Below, one piece after another: positions 34,154-43,162 of a DNA stretch of 64,000 bases. Under the pieces are notes generated by a model. The model was not told the DNA's origin and did no database searches. It was given only the letters and a program-made list of their open reading frames with translations. Origin of the DNA: Comamonas sp. BIGb0124 (GTDB lineage: Bacteria; Pseudomonadota; Gammaproteobacteria; Burkholderiales; Burkholderiaceae_C); NCBI RefSeq assembly GCF_003752175.1, contig NZ_RJVF01000009.1, forward strand, positions 62,001 through 126,000, read 5' to 3'. A program made the position numbers and the translations under genes. Positions within the stretch are counted from its first letter, which is position 1; each line of letters begins with the position of its first letter.

Positions 34154-34707
34154 GCGCGGGCTTGGGTGAATTCGGCCTGGAACAGCAGGCACTGCAGCAT
34201 GGCCTGTGCCATGTATTTCTTCACCATGCGTTCGGAGACCCCGAGCTCCGCGCCGATCTCGCGGTAGGTCATCTCGTGGATCTGCGACAGCACGAAGGCG
34301 CGCCGGGGCTTGTCGGCCAGCCGGGCCAGCATGGCGTCGATCTGGCACAGCGTCTCGATCACGATGGCCTGGTCTTCGGCCGAAGGCGCCATCGCGGGCG
34401 GTTGCGAGGCCAGGGTCTCGGCCCAGGCCCGCTCGACGGTCTGGCGCCGCCAGTGGTCGACCAGCAGGCCCCGGGCGATGGTGCTCAGGTAGGCACGCGG
34501 TTCATCGGTCAGCGTGCGCGGCCGCATCAGCAGCCGCACGAACGTATCCTGCGCCAGATCGGCGGCCTGGTGCACATCGCCCCCCAGCTTGCGGCGCAGG
34601 AACTGACGCAGCCAGCCGATGTGGGCGACGTAAAGCCGGTCCATGTCCACCGTTCCGTCCGCTCCGGTAGACGACGCACAACTGATGGATGCCGGCAAGC
34701 CTGTCAT
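34150..34707 (-). CDS. fecI: FecI-like ECF sigma factor
   Basis: 185 aa with sigma-70 region 2 (~25-90, VHQAADLAQDTFVRLLMRP) and region 4 (~125-175, MTYREIGAELGVSERMVKKY). FecI class by context: fecR and a TonB receptor with STN domain follow in the same orientation. Start at 34707 is supported by a TTGAGA-18-TATAAT promoter; M21 is an alternative. Expected to activate the receptor gene when the siderophore binds. Confidence 0.92.
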   Translation of the reverse strand: MTGLPASISCASSTGADGTVDMDRLYVAHIGWLRQFLRRKLGGDVHQAADLAQDTFVRLLMRPRTLTDEPRAYLSTIARGLLVDHWRRQTVERAWAETLASQPPAMAPSAEDQAIVIETLCQIDAMLARLADKPRRAFVLSQIHEMTYREIGAELGVSERMVKKYMAQAMLQCLLFQAEFTQARA

Positions 34708-34718
34708 GGAGAGTTGCA

Positions 34719-34766
34719 GTAATGAGAATAGACATCATTATACAAAATGACAGGAATGCATCTCAA
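34719..34766 (-). promoter_or_regulatory. fecI promoter with possible Fur site
   Basis: On the minus strand TTGAGA (34766-34761), 18-nt spacer, perfect TATAAT (34742-34737). The AT-rich stretch 34719-34743 (AATGAGAATAGACATCATTA) resembles GATAAT-type Fur hexamers and overlaps the -10, as expected for iron repression. Confidence 0.5.
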
Positions 34767-34802
34767 TCGAGGTCTTGAGGCCTTTGTGTTCGAGAGGACC
34801 GG

Positions 34803-35681
34803 TCAGCCGGCCGCCTCTCTGAGGAGGCGCTGGATTTCGACGAATGCGGCATGTCCTCTGAGCGAATTCGCCCAAAGCCGATCGGCGAGTCCCTGATGCA
34901 GGCGCAGCGCCTGCTCGTCCTCGGTGACGGTGGCAACGCCGTAATGGATATTGATGGGCTCGACGACCCGGAAAGGACTGAGCACAAGAAGCGAGCGAGG
35001 GCCGATGTTGACCAGCTCGAATCCGGCGGTCGGCAATTGTTCGGTGGTCAGCCCGATCTGCACGCCCATCGGTGGAGACGCGATCATCTGCGCCAGTCTT
35101 TCGACCTCGACCCGAGCCGCCTGCCGGCGTCGTGCTCGCTGAGCGGCAGGCAGCTTGGCATGGCCTCCGAGCCCGAAGGCCAGGTAACGTTCAATGTCCT
35201 CGACCGGAATGATGTTGACCAGGGAGGTGCGATGGGTCTTGAAGGCCTCCTTGCGCCTCTTGAGCAGATGGATCAGGCGCTGCGCTTCGAGTTCGCTGAG
35301 TGCCATCTGGTCGTTCCGGTGGTCGACGAGGCGGGCCATGAGCGACTCGTCGTAGGCGTCCGAGCTCAGCACATAGGCCTGAGGGCCGAAGACGATGGTC
35401 AGCTGCGTGGCCTGTTCTTCGAGCCGCAGCAGATGATCGAACATCAGCAGGCCGTGAGTGAAGTACTGATTGCCCAGACCCAGCAGGGCGGCCAGCGAGG
35501 TACCGTAGAGCTCGGCGAGGCGTTCCATCACATCGAGCTTGACGACTTCGCCGGCTTCGTAGCGGTACAGAAGCGCACGTGAAATGCGTGCGGCGGCCGA
35601 GACGGCGTCTGCGGTCAGTCCCGAGTCTTCCCGCAGTTGTCTGAGGCGTTCGCCGATCGCCAGGAAGCGGGATTCACTCAT
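34803..35681 (-). CDS. XRE-family transcriptional regulator with C-terminal sensory region
   Basis: 292 aa. Cro/C1 HTH at ~10-66 (LRQLREDSGLTADAVSAAAR, then RALLYRYEAGEV), and a long C-terminal part (~80-290) that I cannot assign; it looks like an effector-binding domain. Divergent from an alpha/beta hydrolase plus amino-acid-type binding protein pair at 139 bp, so it probably controls them. Codon use matches the core genome. Confidence 0.82.
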   Translation of the reverse strand: MSESRFLAIGERLRQLREDSGLTADAVSAAARISRALLYRYEAGEVVKLDVMERLAELYGTSLAALLGLGNQYFTHGLLMFDHLLRLEEQATQLTIVFGPQAYVLSSDAYDESLMARLVDHRNDQMALSELEAQRLIHLLKRRKEAFKTHRTSLVNIIPVEDIERYLAFGLGGHAKLPAAQRARRRQAARVEVERLAQMIASPPMGVQIGLTTEQLPTAGFELVNIGPRSLLVLSPFRVVEPINIHYGVATVTEDEQALRLHQGLADRLWANSLRGHAAFVEIQRLLREAAG

Positions 35682-35819
35682 GCGTCATTTCCTATTTTGG
35701 TGCATTTGTACCGATTTCGTGATGCTGTCTAAAAAATGGGTCATTTCTCAAAATTGCGCGTTGTGTGGCGGGATGGCAGTTCATAAGCTGCCTGGACTTG
35801 TTCAACGCACGCAACCATC

Positions 35820-36584
35820 ATGCCCATCATCCATCTCGACGGCGTCCCCGTTCACTATGCCGAGCATGGCAGCGGCCCGCGCGCCGTGATCTTCATGCAC
35901 GGCGGCTTCGGCAGTTCTTCCGAACTGTGGCAGCGCACCATGGCTGCATTGCCCGCAGGCTGGCGCGGCTATGCGATCGACAACTTCCTGCGTTCGTCGC
36001 CGCCGCCGCAGGGCTACAACGTGCAGGCCCTTGCACAACGGGTGCACGCATTTGCGGATGCGATGGATCTCGAGCGGCCCGTGATCGCGGGGCACTCGAT
36101 GGGCGGTGTCGTCTGCCAGCTGGCTGCGTCGTCCCAGCCGGAACGCTTCGGCGGCATGGTGCTGGTCTGCACCGGTGCGGTGATGACCAACCACACGCTG
36201 GGCCGTGTGCTGCTCAAGGATCTGCGTGAGAACGGTTATGCCAACATGCGGGAGACCAGTGCGCAGTGGTTCCACCGGCTGCCGCAGCCCTTCTTCGATG
36301 GTTATGTGCAGCGCGCAAACGATGCGCCCTTGCAGGCGATGATCGATGTGCAGCAGAGCCTGCTGGAGACGGATTGCCGGCCGCTGTTGCCGCGGATTTC
36401 GGCACCGACGCTGATCGTCTTTGGCCATCACGATGCGGGCCGCACCATCGACCATGCCGAAATGCTGAAGGCCGGCATACCCGACAGCCGCATTGCACAC
36501 CTGACGGAAAGCGGTCACACGCCGATGGAGGAAACTCCGGAAGCCTTCGACGCGGCACTCCATGCTTTCCTCGGCAACATCTGA
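35820..36584 (+). CDS. alpha/beta hydrolase (MhpC-like fold)
   Basis: 254 aa. HGGFGSS oxyanion loop (27-33), nucleophile S93 in GHSMGG, acid in FGHHDAGR and His in ESGHTPMEE near 240. Size and order fit the meta-cleavage C-C hydrolase/lactonase group. It is followed 18 bp later by a periplasmic binding protein and faces an aromatic catabolic cluster, so hydrolysis of a ring-cleavage product or ester is plausible. Confidence 0.87.
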   Translation: MPIIHLDGVPVHYAEHGSGPRAVIFMHGGFGSSSELWQRTMAALPAGWRGYAIDNFLRSSPPPQGYNVQALAQRVHAFADAMDLERPVIAGHSMGGVVCQLAASSQPERFGGMVLVCTGAVMTNHTLGRVLLKDLRENGYANMRETSAQWFHRLPQPFFDGYVQRANDAPLQAMIDVQQSLLETDCRPLLPRISAPTLIVFGHHDAGRTIDHAEMLKAGIPDSRIAHLTESGHTPMEETPEAFDAALHAFLGNI

Positions 36585-36602
36585 TTTCAAGAAAGAATCA
36601 CC

Positions 36603-37409
36603 ATGACTCACTTTTCTCGTGGATCGCGTGCTGTCGGCCGTCGCATCGCAATGCTTGCACTGGTGGCCGGTTCGATGGGTCTGGCTTCGTTGGCACGTGC
36701 CGACACGCTGGACGACGTGATGCGGACGCAGACGCTGCGCGTGGCCATCACGCTCGACTACCCGCCTTTCGGCTCGGTCGACACCGATCTGACCCCGCGG
36801 GGTTACGACGTCGATTTCGCCCGGCTGGTGGCCCAGGAGCTCGGCGTGAAGCTGGAGCTGGTGCGTGTCGTCCATGCCAGCAAGATCCCGACGATGGTGA
36901 CCCGCAAGGCCGATCTGCTGCTGAACCTGGGGCAAAACGAAGAACGCGCCAAGGTGGTGGACTTCAGCCAGCCCTACGCGCCCTATTACGTCGGGGTGTA
37001 CGGGCCTGCCGACATGGCGGTCAAGTCGGCGGCGGATCTGGAGGGCCACCTGATCGGCGTGACGCGAGGCACGATCGAAGACCAGTTGCTGACGCGTCTG
37101 GCTCCGCCGACTGCACGCCTTCAGCGCTACGAGGATCACGCAGCCACGATCGGCGCGTTCATCAGCGGACAGGCTCAACTGATCTCGGTGGGCAATGTGG
37201 TCGCGGCAGAACTGGCGACCCGGCAGTTGCCACGTGCGCCGCAAGAGAAATTCCTGCTGATGAATTCGCCGGTGCGAACCGCCGTGACGAAGGGCGAAAG
37301 CCGGCTGCTCGAGCGCGTGAACGCCGCGATCACGTCGATCAAGCAGCGTGGCCAGCTCAACGAGCTGGCCAAACAATGGCTCAAGCAGCCTTTGCCCGCC
37401 GACTTCTAG
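36603..37409 (+). CDS. amino-acid-type ABC transporter substrate-binding protein
   Basis: 268 aa, signal peptide cleaved after ARA (~33), then SBP_bac_3 domain (LRVAITLDYPPFGSVDTD, then RGYDVDFARLVAQELGV). Periplasmic capture of a polar amino acid or an aromatic acid. No permease or ATPase gene follows, so it depends on membrane parts encoded elsewhere. Same strand as the hydrolase, likely one transcript. Confidence 0.88.
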   Translation: MTHFSRGSRAVGRRIAMLALVAGSMGLASLARADTLDDVMRTQTLRVAITLDYPPFGSVDTDLTPRGYDVDFARLVAQELGVKLELVRVVHASKIPTMVTRKADLLLNLGQNEERAKVVDFSQPYAPYYVGVYGPADMAVKSAADLEGHLIGVTRGTIEDQLLTRLAPPTARLQRYEDHAATIGAFISGQAQLISVGNVVAAELATRQLPRAPQEKFLLMNSPVRTAVTKGESRLLERVNAAITSIKQRGQLNELAKQWLKQPLPADF

Positions 37410-37424
37410 AGCGCACGGGGGCGA

Positions 37425-37440
37425 GGCCCGGGCCCGGGCC
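37425..37440. terminator. 16-bp self-complementary GC block between convergent genes
   Basis: GGCCCGGGCCCGGGCC lies between the stops at 37409 and 37447. It can form a strong hairpin on either strand, but no U-run follows. Confidence 0.35.
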
Positions 37441-37446
37441 GACGGC

Positions 37447-38427
37447 TCATTCGGGCTGGATGCCCGCATCGCGGGTCAGCTTGACCCAATGCTGGCGTTC
37501 CCTGGCCAGCATGCCGTCCATGTCGCCCGGTGAGCCTGCGCCGCTGACGATGGGGCCGATGGTCCGGATCTTGGCGGCCAGCTCGGGCTGGGACAGCACC
37601 GCATCGAGTTCGCGGTTGACGCGCGCGACGATGGCGGCGGGCGTGCCCGAAGGTGCCACGAGGCCCATCCAGCCCGAGAAGTCGAAGTCGGGCACGGTCG
37701 CTTCTTTCACCGTGGGGATGGCTTCGAGGCCGGCCACACGCTCTGCCGATGTCACGGCCAGCACGCGCAGCCGGCCGGCCTTGACCATGGGCATGACGGC
37801 GGGCACATCGCTGACGAGCACGCCCAGTTGCCCGCCCACCGCATCGCTGATTCCCGCGCCCACCGAGGTGTAGGGGATTGCATTGACCTCGATGCCGGTC
37901 TGCTTGGCCAGGAACAGGGTGACGAGTCCGCCGAATGTGCGCGGCCCCTCGTTGGCCACGGCCAGCTTGCCGGGGTTGGCCTTGGCGTAGGCGACGAGAT
38001 CCGCAAGCGTGTGGAACGGCGAGCCGGGATGGACCGAGACCGCGAACGGCACGACGCCGACCATGCCCACCGAGGTGAAATCCTTGCGCGGATCGTAGGG
38101 CAGGCTCTTGAACAGGAAGGGGTTGGTCACCAGGGCTGCGGCGGTGGTGAAGTAGAAGGTGTAGCCGTCGGCGGGCGAGCGCGCAGCGGCCTGGGCTCCG
38201 ATGGCGTTCTGGCCGCCGGGCTTGTTGTCGACGATGATGGGCTGGCCCAGCCGCGTGCCGAGCTCGTTGCCGATGAGGCGGGCGACGGCATCCGGCCCCG
38301 AGCCTGCGGGCTGCGACAGCACGAAGCGGATGGGTTTGGACGGCCAGTCCGGCTGCGCCCAGGTTGGCGTGGCCGCGCACAGCGCAGCGGTGGCTGCGAT
38401 CCATGAAAGGCAGTGTCGACGTTGCAT
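37447..38427 (-). CDS. Bug/TctC-family periplasmic solute-binding protein
   Basis: 326 aa. Signal peptide ending TWAQ (~25), then PIRFVLSQPAGSGPDAVARL and VDNKPGGQNAIGAQAAARSP, the two ligand loops of Bug proteins. It is last in the leftward set dioxygenase-hydroxylase-FAH-amidohydrolase-Bug, so the ligand is probably the aromatic substrate of that pathway or a related carboxylate. Confidence 0.92.
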   Translation of the reverse strand: MQRRHCLSWIAATAALCAATPTWAQPDWPSKPIRFVLSQPAGSGPDAVARLIGNELGTRLGQPIIVDNKPGGQNAIGAQAAARSPADGYTFYFTTAAALVTNPFLFKSLPYDPRKDFTSVGMVGVVPFAVSVHPGSPFHTLADLVAYAKANPGKLAVANEGPRTFGGLVTLFLAKQTGIEVNAIPYTSVGAGISDAVGGQLGVLVSDVPAVMPMVKAGRLRVLAVTSAERVAGLEAIPTVKEATVPDFDFSGWMGLVAPSGTPAAIVARVNRELDAVLSQPELAAKIRTIGPIVSGAGSPGDMDGMLARERQHWVKLTRDAGIQPE

Positions 38428-38548
38428 GGTTTGTCTCCTGTCGTTTTATTGAAGGTCTGGCGGCATGGGCCTGCCGTCTGGCATCTCGTTCATCGGTTGC
38501 GGCGTGCGTTGCGCACCGGGTGCATGCCGGTGCGCCGCCGAGGGTGTC

Positions 38549-39589
38549 TCAGGGCAGGCCCAGGAAACGCCGCGCGTTGCCGTGGCGCAATGCGGATCTC
38601 TCGCCGGGGTCGGCCAGTGCGTGTTCGATGCGCAGGGTGGGCTGCGCGTCGTGGAAATTGAAGGGGTAGTCGGTGCCGATCATGAGCTGGCCGGCGCCGA
38701 AGCAGTGCACCAGGTGTCTGAGGGCCGGTTCGTCGAAGACCAGGGTGTCGTAGAAGAACCGGCGCGCGGCCTGCGTGGGTGACTCGTGCAGCGTGTCGCG
38801 CAGGGCCGGGAAGGTCTTCCATCCCTGCTCGAGCCGGGGCAGCAGCGAGGCGAGCACGCCGCCGCCATGGCTGAAGGCGATGCGCAGATCCGGACGGCGC
38901 GCCAGCAGCCCGCCGGTGATGGCCGAGGCTGCCGCCAGCCCCACGTCGGTGGGGTAGGCGAGCACTTGCTGCAGGGCCGCCGGACCGACCAGCCGATCCA
39001 TGCCGGCCGGCCTGAGCGCATGCACGAAGACCGCGACGTTCCAGGCCGCACAGGCCTCGAAGAACGGATCGAGGGCGGGGTCGCCGATCGGCAGGCCGTT
39101 GATGTTGCTGCCGATCTCGATGCCGGGCATGCCCAGCGTGTGAACCACGTAGTCGAGTTCGCGGATCGCCAGGTCGAGGTCTTGCAGCGGCACGGCGCCC
39201 AGGCCCAGCAACCGTCCGCCGGACCGATCGGCCATGGCGGCGATCTGGTCGTTGAGGTAACGCAGGAGCTGCTGCGCATCGGCGGCTTGCATCCAGTACG
39301 ACAGCAGCTCGGGCATGGGCGAGATCACCTGGATCGCCAGGCCCATGCCGGGCAGGTCCTCCAGCCGGCGGCCGACGTCCCAGCAGCGGTCGGACACGGT
39401 GCGGTACACCTTGCCCGCGATCATCACATGCCGGTGGCAGGCGTGTGCGGGCGCCATCGACGGCCAGTCGCTCGGCAGCCGGGAGCCGATGTAGTGCGGG
39501 AAGTGTTCGGGGATCACGTGGGCATGCACATCGATGCCGCCGCTGGCCCCGACGCCGCAGCACGGCGCGCTTGCGGAGGGATGATTCAT
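38549..39589 (-). CDS. amidohydrolase-2 family (ACMSD-like) hydrolase/decarboxylase
   Basis: 346 aa TIM-barrel metal enzyme. HxH motif in IDVHAHVIPEHF (~19-30), a barrel His in SHGGGVLASLLP, and the C-terminal Asp in MIGTDYPFNF. This family includes aminocarboxymuconate-semialdehyde decarboxylase and o-phthalate or vanillate-type decarboxylases, so a non-oxidative decarboxylation or hydrolysis in the aromatic pathway is likely. Between Bug and FAH genes on the same strand. Confidence 0.88.
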   Translation of the reverse strand: MNHPSASAPCCGVGASGGIDVHAHVIPEHFPHYIGSRLPSDWPSMAPAHACHRHVMIAGKVYRTVSDRCWDVGRRLEDLPGMGLAIQVISPMPELLSYWMQAADAQQLLRYLNDQIAAMADRSGGRLLGLGAVPLQDLDLAIRELDYVVHTLGMPGIEIGSNINGLPIGDPALDPFFEACAAWNVAVFVHALRPAGMDRLVGPAALQQVLAYPTDVGLAAASAITGGLLARRPDLRIAFSHGGGVLASLLPRLEQGWKTFPALRDTLHESPTQAARRFFYDTLVFDEPALRHLVHCFGAGQLMIGTDYPFNFHDAQPTLRIEHALADPGERSALRHGNARRFLGLP

Positions 39590-39622
39590 GGTGAGTGCCG
39601 TCCGGTCGATGGAAGGGCGGGA

Positions 39623-40471
39623 TCAGGCTTCTTCGGCAACGACGGTGTTGCGCAGGATGCCCAGGCGGTCGATCTCGACCTCGACCACATCGCCGGGCTT
39701 CATCCACAGCGGCGGATTGCGTTTGGCACCGACGCCGCCGGGCGTGCCGCTGACGATCACATCGCCGGCTTCGAGCCGGGTGAAGGTCGAGCAGTATTCG
39801 ATCTGCCGTGCGAGGTCGAAGATCATCTGGCTGATGGTGGCTTCCTGCACCACGCTGCCGTTGAGGCGGGTCTGCAGCCGCAGGTCGTCCAGCGGGCCGA
39901 GTTCGTCGCGCGTCATCAGCCAGGGGCCGAAGGCGCCGGTGCCGACGAAGTTCTTGCCCGGTGTGAACTGGTGCGTGTGGCGCTGGAAATCCCGCACGCT
40001 GCCGTCGTTGTAGCAGGCAAAGCCGGCGATGTGGTCGAAGGCGTTTTCTCGGGCGATGTAGCGGCCGGGCCGCCCGATGACGACGGCCAGCTCGCCTTCG
40101 TAATCCAGCTCGACGGAGACCTTGGGCCGGACGATGGGCGCCAGGTGGCCGACCTGGCTGTTGGCGTAGCGCGCAAAGATGGTGGGGTGCTCGACCTCGG
40201 AGCGGCCCGTTTCCTTGCGATGCGTCTCGTAGTTCAGGCCGATGCAGAGGATCTTGTCTGGATTCGGGATCACGGGCAGCCATTCGACTTCGGCCAGCGG
40301 GACGGCCGGGGCCTGTGCGGCGGCTTCCTGCACGCCGGCGAATCCTGCGGCAACCGCGGCCTTGAGATCGGCGTAGCGCTGGCTCAGGGCCGCACCGGTG
40401 TCGATGAACCGGTCGTCCTGGACGACGCCCCAGGTGACACGGCCGTGGAGGAGGACGGTAGAGAGTTTCAT
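39623..40471 (-). CDS. fumarylacetoacetate-hydrolase-family protein
   Basis: 282 aa. FAH fold with substrate/metal motifs ILCIGLNYETHRKET (~84) and the E-x-E in VELDYEGELAVVIGR, and IVSGTPGGVGAKRNPP near 230. Members hydrolyse C-C bonds of acylpyruvates or isomerise/hydrate meta-cleavage products. Start at 40471 gives the family N-terminus (MKLSTVLLHGRVTWG). It sits 40 bp downstream of the hydroxylase gene and is part of the aromatic set. Confidence 0.9.
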   Translation of the reverse strand: MKLSTVLLHGRVTWGVVQDDRFIDTGAALSQRYADLKAAVAAGFAGVQEAAAQAPAVPLAEVEWLPVIPNPDKILCIGLNYETHRKETGRSEVEHPTIFARYANSQVGHLAPIVRPKVSVELDYEGELAVVIGRPGRYIARENAFDHIAGFACYNDGSVRDFQRHTHQFTPGKNFVGTGAFGPWLMTRDELGPLDDLRLQTRLNGSVVQEATISQMIFDLARQIEYCSTFTRLEAGDVIVSGTPGGVGAKRNPPLWMKPGDVVEVEIDRLGILRNTVVAEEA

Positions 40472-40511
40472 GTGATGACTCCGTTGGAAAGGGTGTTCAA
40501 GGGGCCGGCGC

Positions 40512-42143
40512 TCAGGCCAGTTCGGTTTGCAGTGCGATCGACTGGCGGGACAAATCGGCCATGTCCACGGCCACGCCATACACGTAGTGGTCGGGGCGCA
40601 CCCATGCCGCACAGGCCGAATGGCGGTCGAACCATGCCGCCACCACGCCGTCGGTTTCATGCACGGTCAGGACATCGGAATCGGCATCGGTGTCGGCATT
40701 CACGTCCGAAGCGGCACGCGCATCGCCCGACCCGTCGTCGAACCCATGCGCTGCGACGACCGAGATCAACCGCAGACCGGGAACCGCCGCCGCCAGGCCG
40801 GCCACTTCGGCGTGCGGCACGCGGCGGCCGTCGACGACCAGGCGCCAGCCGGTGCCTGCGATCTGGTCCATCAGGCGGCGGCCGTGTCCATCGCGCACGG
40901 CAGGCTGCGGAAACAGCATGCCCTTGGCCGGGCTGTCGGCAGCCAGCAAGCCGGCTTCCAGCGGCGGCACGATGTCCTGCCGGGTCACGGTCAGCGGCTG
41001 CCCGTTGCCGGCGGCCAGAATGCTGGCGTCGCGCTCGTGGGCCGCCTGGGGATCGCGCTCGCAGATCGTCTGCCCGATGGCCTTGATCTTGCCGGTCAGC
41101 GTGCGGACATGGCGTTTGCGTTCGACGGTGTAGGAGTCGAGCAGCCGCGGCGAGGACTGGCCGCGCATGACCCGGTCGAGCTTCCACAGCAGGTTGGCGA
41201 CATCGCGCAGGCCCTGGCACATGCCTTGCCCGATGAACGGCGGCTGCTGGTGTGCGGCGTCGCCCGCGATGAACACACGGCCACGCCGCCAGTCGTCGGC
41301 CACCAGCGCGTGGAAGCGGTAGGCCGCGGCCCGCCACAGTTCGCCGTCTTCGGGCGTGAGCCATTTCGACAGCAGCGGCCAGACGGCATCCGGCTGTGCC
41401 ATCTGCAGCGGGTCTTCGCCGGGCAGCAGCATGATCTCCCAGCGCCGGTGGTTGCCCGGGCCGACGATGTAGCTCGCAGGCCGTGCCGGATCGCAGAACT
41501 GAGCGGAATTCTGCGGCAGGCCCGCCAGTGCATGGGGTTCGACCTTGACGTCGACCACCAGCCACGGTTCGTCGAAGACCAGGTCTTCCAGCGCGATGCC
41601 GGCCAGCCGGCGGACCGTGCTCGAGGCCCCGTCGCAGCCGATCACGTAACGGGCCCGCACGTTGGAGGTCTGGCCTTCGCTGTCCCTGAGGGTGGCCAGG
41701 ACGTCTTCGCCGTTGTCGACGAGGTCGATCAGTTCGGTGGACAGCGCCACCGATACCGAGTCGAACGACTGGGCATGGCGGCGCAGGGCAGCTTCCACCG
41801 GCGGCTGCGTGAACACCATGCTCGGGGTATAGCCCATCGGGTACGGCGGCTGGACCATGTCGATGCGCCGGATCAGCTGTCCCCGGGCTCCGAAGTGCTC
41901 GGACACGGTGAAAGGCGTGACATAGGGCTGGACATCGGCGGCGATGCCCATGTTGTCGAAGAGCCGCATGATCTCGTGGTCGAGCGCGATCGCCCGGGGC
42001 CGGTCGTAGATGTCGGCGAGCCGGTCGATGACCCGGGTGCGGTAGCCGAGTTGGCCCAGAAGGCCGGCGGCCACCGCGCCGCTGGGGCCGAAGCCGACCA
42101 CCAGCACATCGTAGCGTGTGTGTTGTTCCATGTTGACATCCAT
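40512..42143 (-). CDS. FAD-dependent aromatic hydroxylase, MhpA-like
   Basis: 543 aa. FAD motifs: GxGxxG in VVGFGPSGAVAAGLLG (~15-30), DG motif in GCDGASSTVRRLAG (~170) and GD motif in VFIAGDAAHQQPP (~288-300). A C-terminal thioredoxin-like tail (~410-543) is present, as in 3-(3-hydroxyphenyl)propionate and related monooxygenases. Adds an ortho hydroxyl to a phenolic ring using NAD(P)H and oxygen. The next upstream gene is a ring-cleaving-type dioxygenase, consistent with hydroxylation followed by meta cleavage. Exact substrate unknown. Confidence 0.9.
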   Translation of the reverse strand: MDVNMEQHTRYDVLVVGFGPSGAVAAGLLGQLGYRTRVIDRLADIYDRPRAIALDHEIMRLFDNMGIAADVQPYVTPFTVSEHFGARGQLIRRIDMVQPPYPMGYTPSMVFTQPPVEAALRRHAQSFDSVSVALSTELIDLVDNGEDVLATLRDSEGQTSNVRARYVIGCDGASSTVRRLAGIALEDLVFDEPWLVVDVKVEPHALAGLPQNSAQFCDPARPASYIVGPGNHRRWEIMLLPGEDPLQMAQPDAVWPLLSKWLTPEDGELWRAAAYRFHALVADDWRRGRVFIAGDAAHQQPPFIGQGMCQGLRDVANLLWKLDRVMRGQSSPRLLDSYTVERKRHVRTLTGKIKAIGQTICERDPQAAHERDASILAAGNGQPLTVTRQDIVPPLEAGLLAADSPAKGMLFPQPAVRDGHGRRLMDQIAGTGWRLVVDGRRVPHAEVAGLAAAVPGLRLISVVAAHGFDDGSGDARAASDVNADTDADSDVLTVHETDGVVAAWFDRHSACAAWVRPDHYVYGVAVDMADLSRQSIALQTELA

Positions 42144-42176
42144 TTGCCGCTGTGCGGCCGATACACCTGCCGCCTG

Positions 42177-43067
42177 TCAGCCGGCAAAACCGATGGCCAG
42201 CTGGGCCTTCTTGCAGACCTCGCTCTTGGGCGGCGCAATGCCCCAGTGGTCGGTGCGCCCGGGCGGCCAGGTCCATTCGTCGGGGCCTCTGAAGCGGTAG
42301 CTGTCGTCGACCTGCAAGACCTCGGCGGTGTATTCGACGACCACGCCATGGGGGTCCACGAAATAGGCAAAGACGTTGTCGCCGGGACCATGCCGCCCGA
42401 CGCCCCAGCCGATGGGGCAGCCGCCGTCGACGACGCGGCCCGAACCCCGCATCACGGACTCGAGGTCGGGCATCAGAAACGCGATGTGGTTGAGTCCGTC
42501 GACCGGTGCTTCGGCGAGCACGACGGCATGGTGGTCGTCGTTGCAGCGCAGGAAAGCCATCATCCGCGAGCGGTCGGTGATCTGGAAACCCAGGACGTCC
42601 CGGTAGAAGGCCGCCAGGCCGTCGGGGTCGGGTGTGTTGATGTTCACGTGGGCGAGCCGCTGGACCTGGTTGGGCACGGCCGCCGATGTCTTGCGGCGGT
42701 CGCCGTGCACGAATTCGAGGGTGCTGCCCCGGGGTTCGCGGATCACGCAGCGCAGGCCGCCGGATGGCGCATCGGCCGGGCCGATGTCGCGCACGACCGT
42801 GCAGCCACGGTCGATGCAGCGGGCGAGCAGGGTGGCGAGGTGGTCTTCGGAGGCCGCTCGGAACGTGGCCTTGCGCAGCTCGGACCGGTCGCCGGCCTTG
42901 AGCTCCAGCACGTGGAAATCGTCGCCGGTGGCGCCGAGGAACACCTTGCCGGCCTGCTCGGCGACCACTTGCAAGCCCCATATGCGGGTGTAGAAGTCGA
43001 CGGAGCCGGGCAGATCGGGAGTCGACAGTTCCACGCTGCGCAGCGCGGTTATCGGAAAGCCATGCAT
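42177..43067 (-). CDS. VOC-superfamily extradiol ring-cleavage dioxygenase
   Basis: 296 aa with two VOC modules (~8-115 and ~130-255). Likely Fe(II) ligands in the second module: His in RLAHVNINTPDP, His in LNHIAFLMPDL, Glu in VVVEYTAEV, the type I extradiol set. Start MHGFPITALRSVEL at 43067 is preferred; the frame extends 12 codons further. First gene of the leftward catabolic set and divergent from a LysR gene with a LysR box between. Confidence 0.88.
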   Translation of the reverse strand: MHGFPITALRSVELSTPDLPGSVDFYTRIWGLQVVAEQAGKVFLGATGDDFHVLELKAGDRSELRKATFRAASEDHLATLLARCIDRGCTVVRDIGPADAPSGGLRCVIREPRGSTLEFVHGDRRKTSAAVPNQVQRLAHVNINTPDPDGLAAFYRDVLGFQITDRSRMMAFLRCNDDHHAVVLAEAPVDGLNHIAFLMPDLESVMRGSGRVVDGGCPIGWGVGRHGPGDNVFAYFVDPHGVVVEYTAEVLQVDDSYRFRGPDEWTWPPGRTDHWGIAPPKSEVCKKAQLAIGFAG

Positions 43068-43117
43068 ACAACGCCTTTTCGGTCTGGTTTGTCTCTGGCG
43101 CAATCCTAGGGGGGCGT

Positions 43118-43132
43118 GTATATCCTGTATAC
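43118..43132. promoter_or_regulatory. LysR-type T-N11-A box
   Basis: Inverted repeat GTATA-TCCTG-TATAC in the 95-bp divergent region between the dioxygenase and lysR genes; T43119 and A43131 give the classical T-N11-A. Probable recognition site of the regulator at 43163. Confidence 0.55.
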
Positions 43133-43162
43133 GGCTTTTGATCGATCTGTAAAATCGGTTTC

